DNA from: Flammeovirgaceae bacterium UBA5008
GTDB taxonomy: Bacteria; Bacteroidota; Bacteroidia; Cytophagales; Cyclobacteriaceae
NCBI GenBank assembly: GCA_002398365.1
Contig: DGYK01000026.1
Coordinates: 2,609 to 48,879, forward strand
Length of the DNA: 46,271 bases
Reading direction: 5' to 3'
The notes beneath the pieces were generated by a model. It was not told the origin of the DNA and did no database searches. It worked only from the letters and a program-made list of their open reading frames with translations. Positions 22,766 through 31,911 of the stretch are shown here, in pieces. A program made the translations under genes and the position numbers. The stretch's first letter is position 1, and every line of letters begins with the position of its first letter.

Positions 22766-25354
22766 ATGCGAAATAAGCGGATATTTTTTCTTCTTCTGTT
22801 GTCCTGCGGCTGCCACTGGCTAGCTGCGCAAGATAGTTGGGTGCGTCAAGCGCAATCGAAGATGCAAGATGGCAAGTGGTCGGCTGCGAAAGAACTTTTA
22901 TCGCGCGCCATCCAAAAAGACAGCACGCATGTGGAGGCGAAGCTTACGCTGGCGCAATGGTTTTTTGCTACGGCAAATCCTTTGGCTCACATTGATTCAG
23001 CTTATCGTTCGATCCGATTGGCTCAATCTGCTTTCAGTTGGTCAACACCTAAGCAGCGCGAACGATTGGCGAAGGATAAAATTGATGAAGCCTTATTGTT
23101 AAAGTTTAGGACGCAGGTGGATAGCGCAGCTTTTGAACGCGCCAAAAAGATTAATACAGAAGAGTCGTATCAGTTTTTTATATCCAACTATTCGCAGGCT
23201 TCGCAAAAAGCAGCTGCCATTGAACTGCGCGATGAAGTAAGTTATCTGGATGCCTTGAAGAAAAATACGTGGCAAGCTTTCGCAGATTATTTTCAACGCT
23301 ACCCTTCTTCATCAAGAGCAGTGGAAGCGCAAAAGAAATATCACACGTTGTTGTTTCAAGAGAAAACGCGCGATCGCAAACTGACGAGCTATCAATCTTT
23401 TGCACGCGAGTTTCCATCAAGCCCTTATCTCAAAGAAACCAACCGCCAAATTTTTGAAATCAGCACAGCCGATGGGTCGATCGAATCTTTCAATAATTAT
23501 TTTCAACAAGGAGGTGATTATGAAAACAAGAAGATGGCTCGAAATATTGCACTTCATCTGTTGATCTCGCAGGAGAAACCAATCCCTCGGTGGTTTCTGA
23601 ATGATTCTGTACAACAGGTGTTGGATGCCAACAGAGGTTTTTGGATTCCATTTCTTCAAAATAATCGCTACGGCTTTTTAGATTCGTTGGGTAAAGAAGT
23701 AGTAGCTCCACAATTTACTTCGATTGACGAAGATGTTCGTTGCAGCAGCATTCATGAAGATGTTCTCATTACGAGTGCCGGGTTGCTGAATCGAACCGGG
23801 CGATTGATTAGTTCATTTTATCCCTATACAAAAGATATCGGCAGTGGATTTTGGTTGGTGGGCGATTCGTTGTGTCGAAAGGTGATTCATAAATCTGGGC
23901 AAGTGATCATTGCAGACTGTTTACAAGAAGCTCGAGTAATAGGATCTTTTCTCACCGTAAAAGCTAAAGGTGCATGGGCTATCTACACACTTACAGGTAG
24001 GCAATTGATCCCTCCAAGCTTTGATTCAGTTGAATATATGGAAGGCGTTTATGCACTCACCCGACTGGAGAAAAAGACGTTAGTCACCGCATCCGAATTG
24101 GCGTCCATAGCTAATGGCCAACCGCTGAAACAAGAGCGTGTATTTGACGAGGTGAAGATGCTTTCAAAAGATCGTTTACTCGTACGCATGGGCGCGTTGG
24201 AAGGAATTTTAGATGGCGAACTCCAATTTGTGGTACCACTCGCCCGACAAAGCATGACACTCGCAAATTATGGAGTGGTGCGGAAAGTAAATGAAAAATA
24301 TAGCATCTCTGGAGTAGCTTCTAACCTGGACAATCAATTGTGGGATAAGATTACGCAGTATCAAAAATGGTTGGTGTTGCAGGCACCAGGGCAATTGAAA
24401 GTTTATGATTTGAATACTAAATCCATTCGGTCTACTTCTGCCGATAGCATTTGGTTCAAGGGTGGATTGTTGTTTTTGCGTGAGCGAGATTCGGTGCGTG
24501 TGTTTAGTAACGCAAGTCAGTCGCTAGCGCTGCCGCTGGATCATCGCATTCATTTTATTCCTTCAAAGGATTCGGTGTCGTACTTTTTTACGGAGGGCAA
24601 AGGAAAGAAAACGGTGTACGACCTCGCGCACGGAAAGAAATTATTTGTACTTGATTTCTCGAAAATTGAATCGGTGGGAAAGAATTTATTTTTAATCAGT
24701 CGTAAAACCAAAACAGGATTGGCTAATCTGGACGGGAAGGTAATTTTGCTGGTGGAATATGATGCAGTGGTGCAAACAGTGGCTGGCTTTTTTTCACTGT
24801 GGAAAGACAAAAAATTTGGATTGTTTGATGCGACCACAAACAAAATTCTCAAGCCGCAGTTTGATCGTAATGTACAGGTGATTGATCAACAACGCTGTAT
24901 TGCTTACAAGGCCGGTCGCTACGCGGTAATTGATTGGCAGGCGAAGCCACTTACTCCATTCGAGTTTGAGGAGGTGCAAGTGGTAAATGAAAAACTGGTG
25001 TGGATAAAAAAAGCGAATCAGTGGACTTTATTGGATTTGACAAATAACCAAAAGCGAATCGATCCGGTCGATCAATTTCGAATCATCGGTCGCCTTCAGG
25101 ATGAACTTGTATTTTTAGTTTCCAAGAATAAAGAAGAAGGCGTTTATTCGACTCAAAAAGGTTTAGTTGTGCCCATTCGTTTTTCGTATGTAGCTAATGT
25201 TGGCAAAGAGGATTTCCCCATTTATCTCACCGACAAGGAAGTGCGCGAGGCGAATGTGCATGTGGTAATCTATTACGATCAATCCGGTCATTTTCTGCGC
25301 AAGCAAGTGTACGAAGAAGCCGAATATGAGCGATTGATTTGTGAGGATAATTGA
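22766..25354 (+). CDS. WG-repeat protein with N-terminal TPR-like region
   Basis: The 862-residue protein has a signal peptide (cut after WLAAQ). A helical, TPR-like N-terminal part (about 25-260) includes AAKELLSRAIQKDSTHVEAKL. A long beta-rich region of WG repeats follows, with the pattern aromatic-G-hydrophobic-D-x-x-G-x-x-hydrophobic-x-P-x-(F/Y)-D. Clear examples are RYGFLDSLGKEVVAPQF, GLANLDGKVILLVEYDAV, KFGLFDATTNKILKPQFD and RYAVIDWQAKPLTPFEF. Such proteins are common in Bacteroidota and sit in the periplasm or at the surface; no enzymatic function is established. No sorting domain is visible. Confidence 0.8.
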   Translation: MRNKRIFFLLLLSCGCHWLAAQDSWVRQAQSKMQDGKWSAAKELLSRAIQKDSTHVEAKLTLAQWFFATANPLAHIDSAYRSIRLAQSAFSWSTPKQRERLAKDKIDEALLLKFRTQVDSAAFERAKKINTEESYQFFISNYSQASQKAAAIELRDEVSYLDALKKNTWQAFADYFQRYPSSSRAVEAQKKYHTLLFQEKTRDRKLTSYQSFAREFPSSPYLKETNRQIFEISTADGSIESFNNYFQQGGDYENKKMARNIALHLLISQEKPIPRWFLNDSVQQVLDANRGFWIPFLQNNRYGFLDSLGKEVVAPQFTSIDEDVRCSSIHEDVLITSAGLLNRTGRLISSFYPYTKDIGSGFWLVGDSLCRKVIHKSGQVIIADCLQEARVIGSFLTVKAKGAWAIYTLTGRQLIPPSFDSVEYMEGVYALTRLEKKTLVTASELASIANGQPLKQERVFDEVKMLSKDRLLVRMGALEGILDGELQFVVPLARQSMTLANYGVVRKVNEKYSISGVASNLDNQLWDKITQYQKWLVLQAPGQLKVYDLNTKSIRSTSADSIWFKGGLLFLRERDSVRVFSNASQSLALPLDHRIHFIPSKDSVSYFFTEGKGKKTVYDLAHGKKLFVLDFSKIESVGKNLFLISRKTKTGLANLDGKVILLVEYDAVVQTVAGFFSLWKDKKFGLFDATTNKILKPQFDRNVQVIDQQRCIAYKAGRYAVIDWQAKPLTPFEFEEVQVVNEKLVWIKKANQWTLLDLTNNQKRIDPVDQFRIIGRLQDELVFLVSKNKEEGVYSTQKGLVVPIRFSYVANVGKEDFPIYLTDKEVREANVHVVIYYDQSGHFLRKQVYEEAEYERLICEDN

Positions 25355-25375
25355 AGGAATTCATTCGCTAAAACT

Positions 25376-25383
25376 TAACTTTG
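25376..25383 (+). promoter_or_regulatory. -7 promoter box of pafA
   Basis: TAACTTTG matches TAnnTTTG exactly, 40 bases before the ATG at 25424. An imperfect -33 element (ATTG, 25350-25353) lies 22 bases upstream. Confidence 0.45.
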
Positions 25384-25423
25384 AGATAAATCCCAGGTCG
25401 GATTATTGTTAGATACTTGCATT

Positions 25424-27058
25424 ATGAAGAAAATTGTTGCAATCCTTTTTTTGGCGATGCTATCGGCCAATTCCTATTCTCAGAAAAAACCGAAACTCGT
25501 GGTGGGCATTGTGGTTGACCAAATGCGTCAGGAATACCTCTATCGTTTTGATGGTAAGTTTAGCGAAGGCGGATTCAAACGATTAGTCGGCAACGGCTTC
25601 ATGCTCAAGAATGCACACTACAACTATGTGCCAACATATACCGGCCCGGGCCATGCTTCGATTTACTCCGGCACTACACCAGCTGTACATGGTATCATTG
25701 GCAATGATTGGTGGGATAAGAACGCAAAGAAGTCGGTGAATTGTGTGGAAGACGAGCGCTACAAAGCAGTGGGCAATCCGGAAGGCAATGGCGATGTATC
25801 ACCTTGGAGGTTGTTGTCTACGACTATTACAGACGAGCTCAAATTATTCACGCAAAAGCGCGCTAAGGTCATTGGTATTTCCATGAAAGACCGTGGTGCT
25901 GTGTTACCGGCTGGACACATGGCCAATGCAGCCTACTGGTACGATAGCAAGACTGGAAAATTTATCAGCAGCACCTATTACCTCAATGCTTTGCCAACTT
26001 GGGTCGATGCATTTAATGCTCAAAAACTGCCGGACAACTATTTGAATCAAACGTGGACTACACTTTTGCCAATTACTCAATACACTGAAAGCGATCCTGA
26101 TGAATCACCCTATGAACGAAAATTGAAAGATTCAAAGGCAATGTTTCCGTACAACCTGAAAGATCTGCGCAAAGCAAATGGCGACTATGAGTTATTGGTA
26201 AATTCTGCGCTGGGTGATGATTTACTAACGGATTTTGCTAAGGCAACATTGGTAGGTGAGCAATTAGGTAAAGACAACGACACAGACTTTTTAACAATTT
26301 CCTACTCTACTCCGGATTATATTGGCCACGGCACTGGCCCAAACTCAGTTGAATTGGAAGACACCTATTTACGTTTGGATCGAAACATCGAAGACTTATT
26401 GAAAAGATTGGATCAAGAAGTAGGGAAGGGTGAGTATGTGGTTTTCCTTACAGCAGATCACGCGGTAGTCGATGTGCCACAATCGCTGAAGGACAATAAA
26501 ATTCCCGCTGGCAATTTTCCGTTGGCGAATGTAGAGGCAGGATTGAATGATCACTTACAAAAATATTTTCCCGGCAAGAAAGTGATTGATCGCATCAGCA
26601 ACGATCAGGTGTTTTTGAATCAGGAGTTGTTTGCCGGAGATCCGAAATCTTCCGGAATCGATTTACTGATCGCCACCGAGTTAATCACCAATTACTTACA
26701 AGCCACGGAAGGTGTCGCACAAGTTTATCCAAAAGCCATTATCAAACAAGGAAATTACTCCGAAGGCGGTACGAAAGGAATGATCATTCGAGGATACAAT
26801 TTTAAGCGCAGTGGCGACATCATTTATCAATTAGAGCCCGGCTGGATCACAGGAGGAGGGCCGCAAGGCACCACACACGGATCATCGTATACATACGACA
26901 CACACGTACCGATTTTATTTTATGGTGCCGGAATCAAGCAAGGAAGCTCATCGCAATATCACACCATCACCGACATTGCGCCTACGCTCTCTGTTTTATT
27001 GCAGATCAAATTCCCGAGCGGATGCACCGGACAACCGGTGAGTGAGATGTTGGATTGA
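25424..27058 (+). CDS. pafA: PafA-type alkaline phosphatase
   Basis: The start is ATG 25424 (MKKIVAIL), giving 544 residues and a signal peptide ending YSQ. The frame opens at a TTG 18 bases earlier. The sequence follows Elizabethkingia PafA closely: nucleophile Thr in YTGPGH (T73), Asn in GNDWWD (N94) and the monoesterase pair Lys/Arg in SMKDRG (K155, R157). The metal ligands lie in VVDQM, STPDYIGHG, TADHAV and GTTHGS. It hydrolyses phosphate monoesters in the periplasm with two zinc ions. In Bacteroidota PafA works without phosphate regulation in some species; no Pho box is recognised here. Confidence 0.92.
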   Translation: MKKIVAILFLAMLSANSYSQKKPKLVVGIVVDQMRQEYLYRFDGKFSEGGFKRLVGNGFMLKNAHYNYVPTYTGPGHASIYSGTTPAVHGIIGNDWWDKNAKKSVNCVEDERYKAVGNPEGNGDVSPWRLLSTTITDELKLFTQKRAKVIGISMKDRGAVLPAGHMANAAYWYDSKTGKFISSTYYLNALPTWVDAFNAQKLPDNYLNQTWTTLLPITQYTESDPDESPYERKLKDSKAMFPYNLKDLRKANGDYELLVNSALGDDLLTDFAKATLVGEQLGKDNDTDFLTISYSTPDYIGHGTGPNSVELEDTYLRLDRNIEDLLKRLDQEVGKGEYVVFLTADHAVVDVPQSLKDNKIPAGNFPLANVEAGLNDHLQKYFPGKKVIDRISNDQVFLNQELFAGDPKSSGIDLLIATELITNYLQATEGVAQVYPKAIIKQGNYSEGGTKGMIIRGYNFKRSGDIIYQLEPGWITGGGPQGTTHGSSYTYDTHVPILFYGAGIKQGSSSQYHTITDIAPTLSVLLQIKFPSGCTGQPVSEMLD

Positions 27059-27068
27059 GTTATACTTC

Positions 27069-27096
27069 TTCGAATTATAAAAGAATTCGAATTCTT
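27069..27096. terminator. Palindromic region between convergent genes
   Basis: TTCGAATT (27069-27076) and AATTCGAA (27084-27091) form an 8-bp stem. An overlapping 16-bp palindrome AAGAATTCGAATTCTT spans 27081-27096 and reaches the stop of the symporter gene. It is a plausible bidirectional terminator, though A+T-rich. Confidence 0.4.
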
Positions 27097-28465
27097 AACC
27101 GAATACTCCAAACATATTCAAGATCACCAAGCCGATAATGATGGGGCACACAAAGCGCACCATGAAGAGCCACAGCTTGTAAGGTGCAATACCCAAGATG
27201 CTTCCGGTTTTAAAGGAGGGCATACCTTGCTCGATTTCATCTACTAATAAATCGGTTTTGAAAAACCAGCCTGTATACAGACATGTAGATAACACCACAA
27301 GCATCATGAGCAAGCTGCCAAACAAATAATCAAAGATATCCATGAATCCGGTTTTCACTACTCCGAGAAAATCGACTTGCATGGTTGACAAACTATCCAC
27401 TGCTCCTGTAGAGAGAGCCGAAGGAATTCCAAATAAGAACGCAACGATAGCAACCGTCCAAGCTGCTTTCTTACGGTTCCATTTTTTCTGATCCATAAAA
27501 TAAGCCGAAGGTGCTTCCAACATGGAGATGGTGGAAGTAATGGCGGCAAAGAACAATAACAAGAAGAATAAAGCACCGGCAATATTTCCCAATGGCATTT
27601 GCTGGAAGATGTTCGCCAACACGTTGAATACCAAAGTGGGTCCTTCTGCAGGAGATTGATTAAATGCAAACACGGCAGGGAACACCATGAAGCCTGCCAA
27701 CAATGCTACCGAAGTATCCATCGCACCTACCCATAAACTGGATGAAACAATATTTTGGGTTTTAGGTAAATACGATCCATACGTAATCATCATACCCCAA
27801 CCAACACCTAACGAGAAGAATGCCTGCGTTAGAGCCGCTAATACGACACGTCCGTTGATCTTCGAAAATTCAGGCACTAAATAATATTCAACACCTTTTC
27901 CTGCTCCGGGAAGTGTGATGCTTCTAAAGATTACAACAATCAGCAACACAAAAAGCATGGGCATGAGGATTTTGGTGGCCTTCTCAATTCCTCCTGACAC
28001 GCCTCCTAAAACAATCCAGGCAGTTGCTAAGATCACAAATCCACCCAATGGAATGACGTAGCTGGGATTTGCGATAAATTCTGCGAACGGCATGTCGATG
28101 GAGAAAAGTGATGTAAAAATGTATCCTACAGTCCAGCCGGCAATGGTGCTGTAGTAACTCAACACGACAAACGTAACGATCAATGGTAAAAAGCCTACCA
28201 ACGCTACCCACAGTTTGCTGCCCCCTAATTGTTGAATAGCACCCACCGGGTTTTTAGCCGTGAGGCGACCTAATGCAATTTCATTGATCAACATCGGCAC
28301 AGCCACCAGCACCACGCAGAAGATGTATACTAGCACAAATGCAGCACCACCGTTTTCACCGGTGAGGTAGGGAAACCGCCAAATGTTGCCAAGGCCTACA
28401 GCCGAACCGGCCGCTGCCATTATGAAACCAAATTTAGAACCCCATTGCCCTCGATTTTCTGCCAT
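27095..28465 (-). CDS. Sodium-dependent symporter, NSS (SLC6/LeuT) family
   Basis: The start is ATG 28465 (MAENRGQWGSK), giving 456 residues; the open frame extends 98 codons further but that region is not protein-like and runs into the TetR operator. The family signature GSAVGLGNIWRFPYL (about 17-31) is in transmembrane helix 1, with the unwound glycine region that binds sodium and substrate. About 11-12 hydrophobic segments follow, as in bacterial NSS proteins. It imports an amino acid or related amine with sodium; the substrate cannot be read. It is divergent from the TetR gene. Confidence 0.9.
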   Translation of the reverse strand: MAENRGQWGSKFGFIMAAAGSAVGLGNIWRFPYLTGENGGAAFVLVYIFCVVLVAVPMLINEIALGRLTAKNPVGAIQQLGGSKLWVALVGFLPLIVTFVVLSYYSTIAGWTVGYIFTSLFSIDMPFAEFIANPSYVIPLGGFVILATAWIVLGGVSGGIEKATKILMPMLFVLLIVVIFRSITLPGAGKGVEYYLVPEFSKINGRVVLAALTQAFFSLGVGWGMMITYGSYLPKTQNIVSSSLWVGAMDTSVALLAGFMVFPAVFAFNQSPAEGPTLVFNVLANIFQQMPLGNIAGALFFLLLFFAAITSTISMLEAPSAYFMDQKKWNRKKAAWTVAIVAFLFGIPSALSTGAVDSLSTMQVDFLGVVKTGFMDIFDYLFGSLLMMLVVLSTCLYTGWFFKTDLLVDEIEQGMPSFKTGSILGIAPYKLWLFMVRFVCPIIIGLVILNMFGVFG

Positions 28466-28582
28466 AGTACTGATGTTTAAGTTCGTGAAGATTAGAAGAA
28501 TTGCCGTAAGTAACAAATGGAAAAATGTGACCGGAAAACACGGGCAACTTTTGAAACTCATGGCAAGGTGAAAAATAAAATG

Positions 28583-28612
28583 AATAAAATATACCGATCG
28601 GTATATTTTATT
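28583..28612. promoter_or_regulatory. TetR-type operator, 30-bp perfect palindrome
   Basis: Fifteen consecutive base pairs match about the centre 28597/28598; the core reads TACCGATCGGTA. The right edge overlaps a near-consensus -7 box (TTTATTTG, 28607-28614) for the TetR gene starting 25 bases downstream. The layout predicts autorepression and possibly control of the divergent symporter. Confidence 0.75.
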
Positions 28613-28637
28613 TGTACTATTACAGAAAAAAAAAGAA

Positions 28638-29231
28638 ATGGCTACGAAAGCAGACCGAACCAGACAATATATAGTAGAGCAAACGGCTTCTGTCTTTAAT
28701 GTGAAAGGATTTGCAGGTACCTCACTCACCGATATGATGGAAGTGACAGGGTTAACCAAAGGGAGTATTTATGGCAACTTTCGAAACAAAGATGAAGTGG
28801 CAGTGGCTGCCTTTGAACATAATTTTCAACAAGTGTCCAATTACATCAGAGGTAAAATGGAGGAGCGCGAATTAATCATCGATAAATTGCTCGTCTATCC
28901 GGAAACCTACCGTAACTTTTCAAAACTTTCCTTTTTGAGCAATGGTTGCCCCATAGCCAATACTTCAACGGAAGCAGATGATACTCACCCGAAACTAAAG
29001 GAAAAAGCCAACGATGCGCTGGGGTATTGGAGAAATTCCGTTGAAAAACTGTTGAAAGCCGGTATCAAGAATGAAGAGATAAAACCCGATGTCAATGTAT
29101 TGGAATTCACATCTATTCTTACCTCATTAATTCAAGGTGCCATGTTACATGCTAAATCATCCGGCAAAATGAATTATCTGAATGCTTCGATGAATTTTTT
29201 GGAGTCGATGATACGTGAATTGAAAAAATAA
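28638..29231 (+). CDS. TetR/AcrR-family transcriptional regulator
   Basis: The 197-residue protein has the N-terminal TetR helix-turn-helix: TRQYIVEQTASVFNVKGF, then TSLTDMMEVTGLTKGSIYGNF and a following KDEV helix. The C-terminal ligand domain is all-helical and variable, with one cysteine (NGCPI). A perfect 30-bp palindrome lies 25 bases upstream. The next genes (DinB-like, thiolase, ketopantoate reductase and AraC) follow closely in the same direction, so it probably governs this run. The ligand is unknown; an acyl-CoA or electrophile is possible given the neighbours. Confidence 0.9.
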   Translation: MATKADRTRQYIVEQTASVFNVKGFAGTSLTDMMEVTGLTKGSIYGNFRNKDEVAVAAFEHNFQQVSNYIRGKMEERELIIDKLLVYPETYRNFSKLSFLSNGCPIANTSTEADDTHPKLKEKANDALGYWRNSVEKLLKAGIKNEEIKPDVNVLEFTSILTSLIQGAMLHAKSSGKMNYLNASMNFLESMIRELKK

Positions 29232-29242
29232 ACCAATGCTTT

Positions 29243-29749
29243 ATGGAAATTACTACAATCGAAAGCTTTCTTGAATTCTACGAACGTACCCGCGAAGGCA
29301 CACTTCGAATTTTAAAGGTTGTGCCACCGGATAAAATGGATTGGGCATACCTTCCGGGTAAGTTTACGATTGCCGATTTGATACGACATATCGCAGCCAT
29401 TGAAAGAAATTTATTTGCCGAAGTAGCACAGGGCAACAAAATGAAGTATCTAGGCTGCGGCAAAGAGTTGGCAGACGGATATGAAAATGTCATGCGTTAC
29501 TTTAATGAGATGCATGCGCAGTCAGTAGAAATATTCGGAAAGTTAAGCGAAGCCGACTTATCGAAAACTATCTTGACGGCAAGTGGAAAACCCACCACAC
29601 TTCGCAATTTTTTGCGTGCACTCATCATTCATGAGTCACATCACCGTGGCGCGTTATGTATCTATCTTAACATGTTGGGTGTTAAAACACCACCCATATA
29701 CGGAGTCTCGTCAGAAGATATTATTCAATTAAGCAAAGCACATGCGTGA
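29243..29749 (+). CDS. DinB-family protein
   Basis: The 168-residue four-helix bundle has the three-histidine metal site expected for DinB/YfiT proteins: a histidine in DLIRHIAAIERNL (about 48) and HESHHRGALCIYL (about 130-142), with HxxxH spacing. Family members use metal and often thiols such as bacillithiol as cofactors, and many are thiol transferases or detoxification enzymes. It begins 11 bases after the TetR stop and overlaps the thiolase start by eight bases, so the three genes are probably cotranscribed. Exact reaction unknown. Confidence 0.85.
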   Translation: MEITTIESFLEFYERTREGTLRILKVVPPDKMDWAYLPGKFTIADLIRHIAAIERNLFAEVAQGNKMKYLGCGKELADGYENVMRYFNEMHAQSVEIFGKLSEADLSKTILTASGKPTTLRNFLRALIIHESHHRGALCIYLNMLGVKTPPIYGVSSEDIIQLSKAHA

Positions 29750-30920
29750 GGAAGTATTTATCGTTGCAGCAAAGCGAACGGCTATCGGAGGATTTATGGG
29801 CAGTCTATCGACTTTTAATGCACCTGAGTTAGGAGCTGTCGTAATTAAAGAAGCGTATCAATCAGTCGGACTTTTGCCTGCGCAAATTTCTTCTGTCTAT
29901 TTGGGAAATGTATTGTCAGCGAATATCGGGCAATCGCCCGCACGGCAAGCTTCTAAATTGAGTGGAGTGCCGAATCAGGTAGATTGCACTACTGTAAATA
30001 AAGTCTGTGCTGCCGGTATGAAGGCAATGATTATAGGAGCTCAGCAAATTGAATTAGGTTTGGATGATGTGGTGATCACAGGAGGTATGGAAAGCATGAG
30101 CAATACACCTCACTATGCGATGCTTCGTCATGGAAAGAAATTTGGTGACGAAACGTTTGTAGATGGATTGCTGAAAGATGGGTTGACGGATGCGTACAAC
30201 CAAATTCACATGGGCAACATTGCCGAGCTGAGTGTAAAGAAATTTGGGGTTACACGTCAAGAGCAAGATGCGTATGCATTAAACTCGTATGCCCGAGCGA
30301 ATGAATCAACGCGAGAAGGTAAATTCAAAAACGAGATTGCACCTATTCATTTGAAAACGAAGGGTGGAGAAATTCTCATTTATGAAGATGAAGACATCGC
30401 CAAGATTATTCCTGAGAAGGTGGCTAAACTAAAACCTTCTTTTGACAATAATGGAACGATCACTCCCGCGAATGCCAGCAACTTGAATGACGGGGCAGCG
30501 GCAATCCTATTGGCTTCTAAGGAAGCTCTTCAAAAATATCAATTAAAGCCACTTGCTCGTATCATTTCATATGCCGATGCAGCAGTGGACCCAAAAGAAT
30601 ATGCTGAAGCTCCAGCTCATGCCATAGCTATTGCGCTTCGTAGAGCGGGGCTCACTCCTCAAGACATGGATTTTATTGAAATCAATGAAGCGTCTGCGGC
30701 TGTTGTTTTGGTCAATCAGCAGCTTCTTGGTTTTGATTTGTCCAGAACAAACGTATATGGTGGTGCTGTTGCTATGGGACATCCATTAGGTGCATCCGGT
30801 GCGAGAATTGTATGCACACTGCTTTCAGTCCTGAAACAAGAAAAAGGAAAGTATGGGCTGGCGGCCATTTGTAATGGGGGAGGAGGGGCCACAGCTGTTA
30901 TCATTGAAAATATCGGATAA
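29742..30920 (+). CDS. Acetyl-CoA C-acetyltransferase (thiolase)
   Basis: The 392-residue protein has both thiolase catalytic regions. These are the nucleophilic Cys in VNKVCAAGMKA (about 88), the His in GHPLGASGARI (about 348) and the second Cys in CNGGGGATA (about 378), plus NEASAAVV. The length and ETFVDGLLKDGLTDAYN segment match degradative/biosynthetic acetoacetyl-CoA thiolases (AtoB/PhaA). It condenses two acetyl-CoA or cleaves 3-ketoacyl-CoA. The start overlaps the DinB stop by eight bases. Confidence 0.93.
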   Translation: MREEVFIVAAKRTAIGGFMGSLSTFNAPELGAVVIKEAYQSVGLLPAQISSVYLGNVLSANIGQSPARQASKLSGVPNQVDCTTVNKVCAAGMKAMIIGAQQIELGLDDVVITGGMESMSNTPHYAMLRHGKKFGDETFVDGLLKDGLTDAYNQIHMGNIAELSVKKFGVTRQEQDAYALNSYARANESTREGKFKNEIAPIHLKTKGGEILIYEDEDIAKIIPEKVAKLKPSFDNNGTITPANASNLNDGAAAILLASKEALQKYQLKPLARIISYADAAVDPKEYAEAPAHAIAIALRRAGLTPQDMDFIEINEASAAVVLVNQQLLGFDLSRTNVYGGAVAMGHPLGASGARIVCTLLSVLKQEKGKYGLAAICNGGGGATAVIIENIG

Positions 30921-30944
30921 GGATGAAGTCAATTTTGATAGCTT

Positions 30945-31868
30945 ATGGAAAAGGCAATTTATATTATTGGTGCAGGCGCCATCGGAAAAGCATTAGCAGT
31001 GTTTTTGAAATTGAAAGGACGGAACGTGATACTTATCCGCGGAAGCGTTGATCAAGGAATTACTACGCACGAAAAAATTAAAGTTGAGCTTCCGGATCAA
31101 TTGATATTAGAGGCGACTATTGAAGTGACATCCTTCAGTCAATTACCTTTATTGAACGGAATTGTGGTATTAACAACGAAATCTTTTGGTAATGAAGATC
31201 TGGCGAAAACGCTTTACCCAAAAATGGGCGTATCACCGTTAGTGATCATGCAAAACGGATTAGAAGTAGAGCAGCCTTTTTTGCGACATAGCTTCCAGAC
31301 CATTTATCGTTGTGTGCTTTTCACGACCAGTCAATCAATTTTAGCAAATGTTGTTCGCTATAAGCCAGTAGCCGTTTCACAGATTGGTGTTATCAAAGGA
31401 ACCGATATTCAATTACAAGAGATCGTAACACAGCTTGAGAATGATTATTTCAAGTTCGCTGCATCTCAAAATATTCAATCAATCATTTGGAAAAAAGCAA
31501 TTGCGAACAGTGTATTCAACTCGCTTTGTCCGTTGTTGGAAATTGACAATGGATTGTTTCATCGAAATGATAAAGCAAAAGAAATAGCTACGCGCATTAT
31601 CAAAGAATGCGTTTCTATCGCAAATGAGGTTGGAGTTGTGTTGGATGTTTCCGATGTGCTGAATAGCTTATTGATGATCAGTAAAAACTCAGACGGTCAG
31701 TTAATTTCAACCTTGCAAGATTTGAAGATGAAGCGTAGAACGGAAATTGAAACACTCAATTTTTCTATTGTTAACATTGCCCGCCAAATGAACAAAGAGA
31801 GTTGGGTAACCGAAACAAAATTGCTGGGCGAATTGACGAAATTGAAATCAGACCTGACGCTATCATAA
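30945..31868 (+). CDS. Ketopantoate reductase family protein (PanE/ApbA)
   Basis: The 307-residue protein opens with the Rossmann motif IIGAGAIGKALA (residues 5-16) for NADPH. It shows the Asn in QNGLE and the catalytic Lys in WKKAIANSVFNSL (about 185-197), and ends in the helical ketopantoate-reductase C-terminal domain. The family reduces 2-dehydropantoate to pantoate for CoA synthesis, but many members in operons act on other 2-oxo acids. Sited behind a thiolase and a TetR gene rather than pan genes, its substrate is uncertain. Confidence 0.85.
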   Translation: MEKAIYIIGAGAIGKALAVFLKLKGRNVILIRGSVDQGITTHEKIKVELPDQLILEATIEVTSFSQLPLLNGIVVLTTKSFGNEDLAKTLYPKMGVSPLVIMQNGLEVEQPFLRHSFQTIYRCVLFTTSQSILANVVRYKPVAVSQIGVIKGTDIQLQEIVTQLENDYFKFAASQNIQSIIWKKAIANSVFNSLCPLLEIDNGLFHRNDKAKEIATRIIKECVSIANEVGVVLDVSDVLNSLLMISKNSDGQLISTLQDLKMKRRTEIETLNFSIVNIARQMNKESWVTETKLLGELTKLKSDLTLS

Positions 31869-31911
31869 TATCCTACAAAACCATAGATTTGAGTATTCGT
31901 TCAGGATTGAA

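Noticed and set aside
28466..28759. N-terminal 98-residue extension of the sodium symporter
   Set aside because: The frame crosses the TetR operator and start of the TetR gene; the family-typical start is MAENRGQWGSK at 28465.
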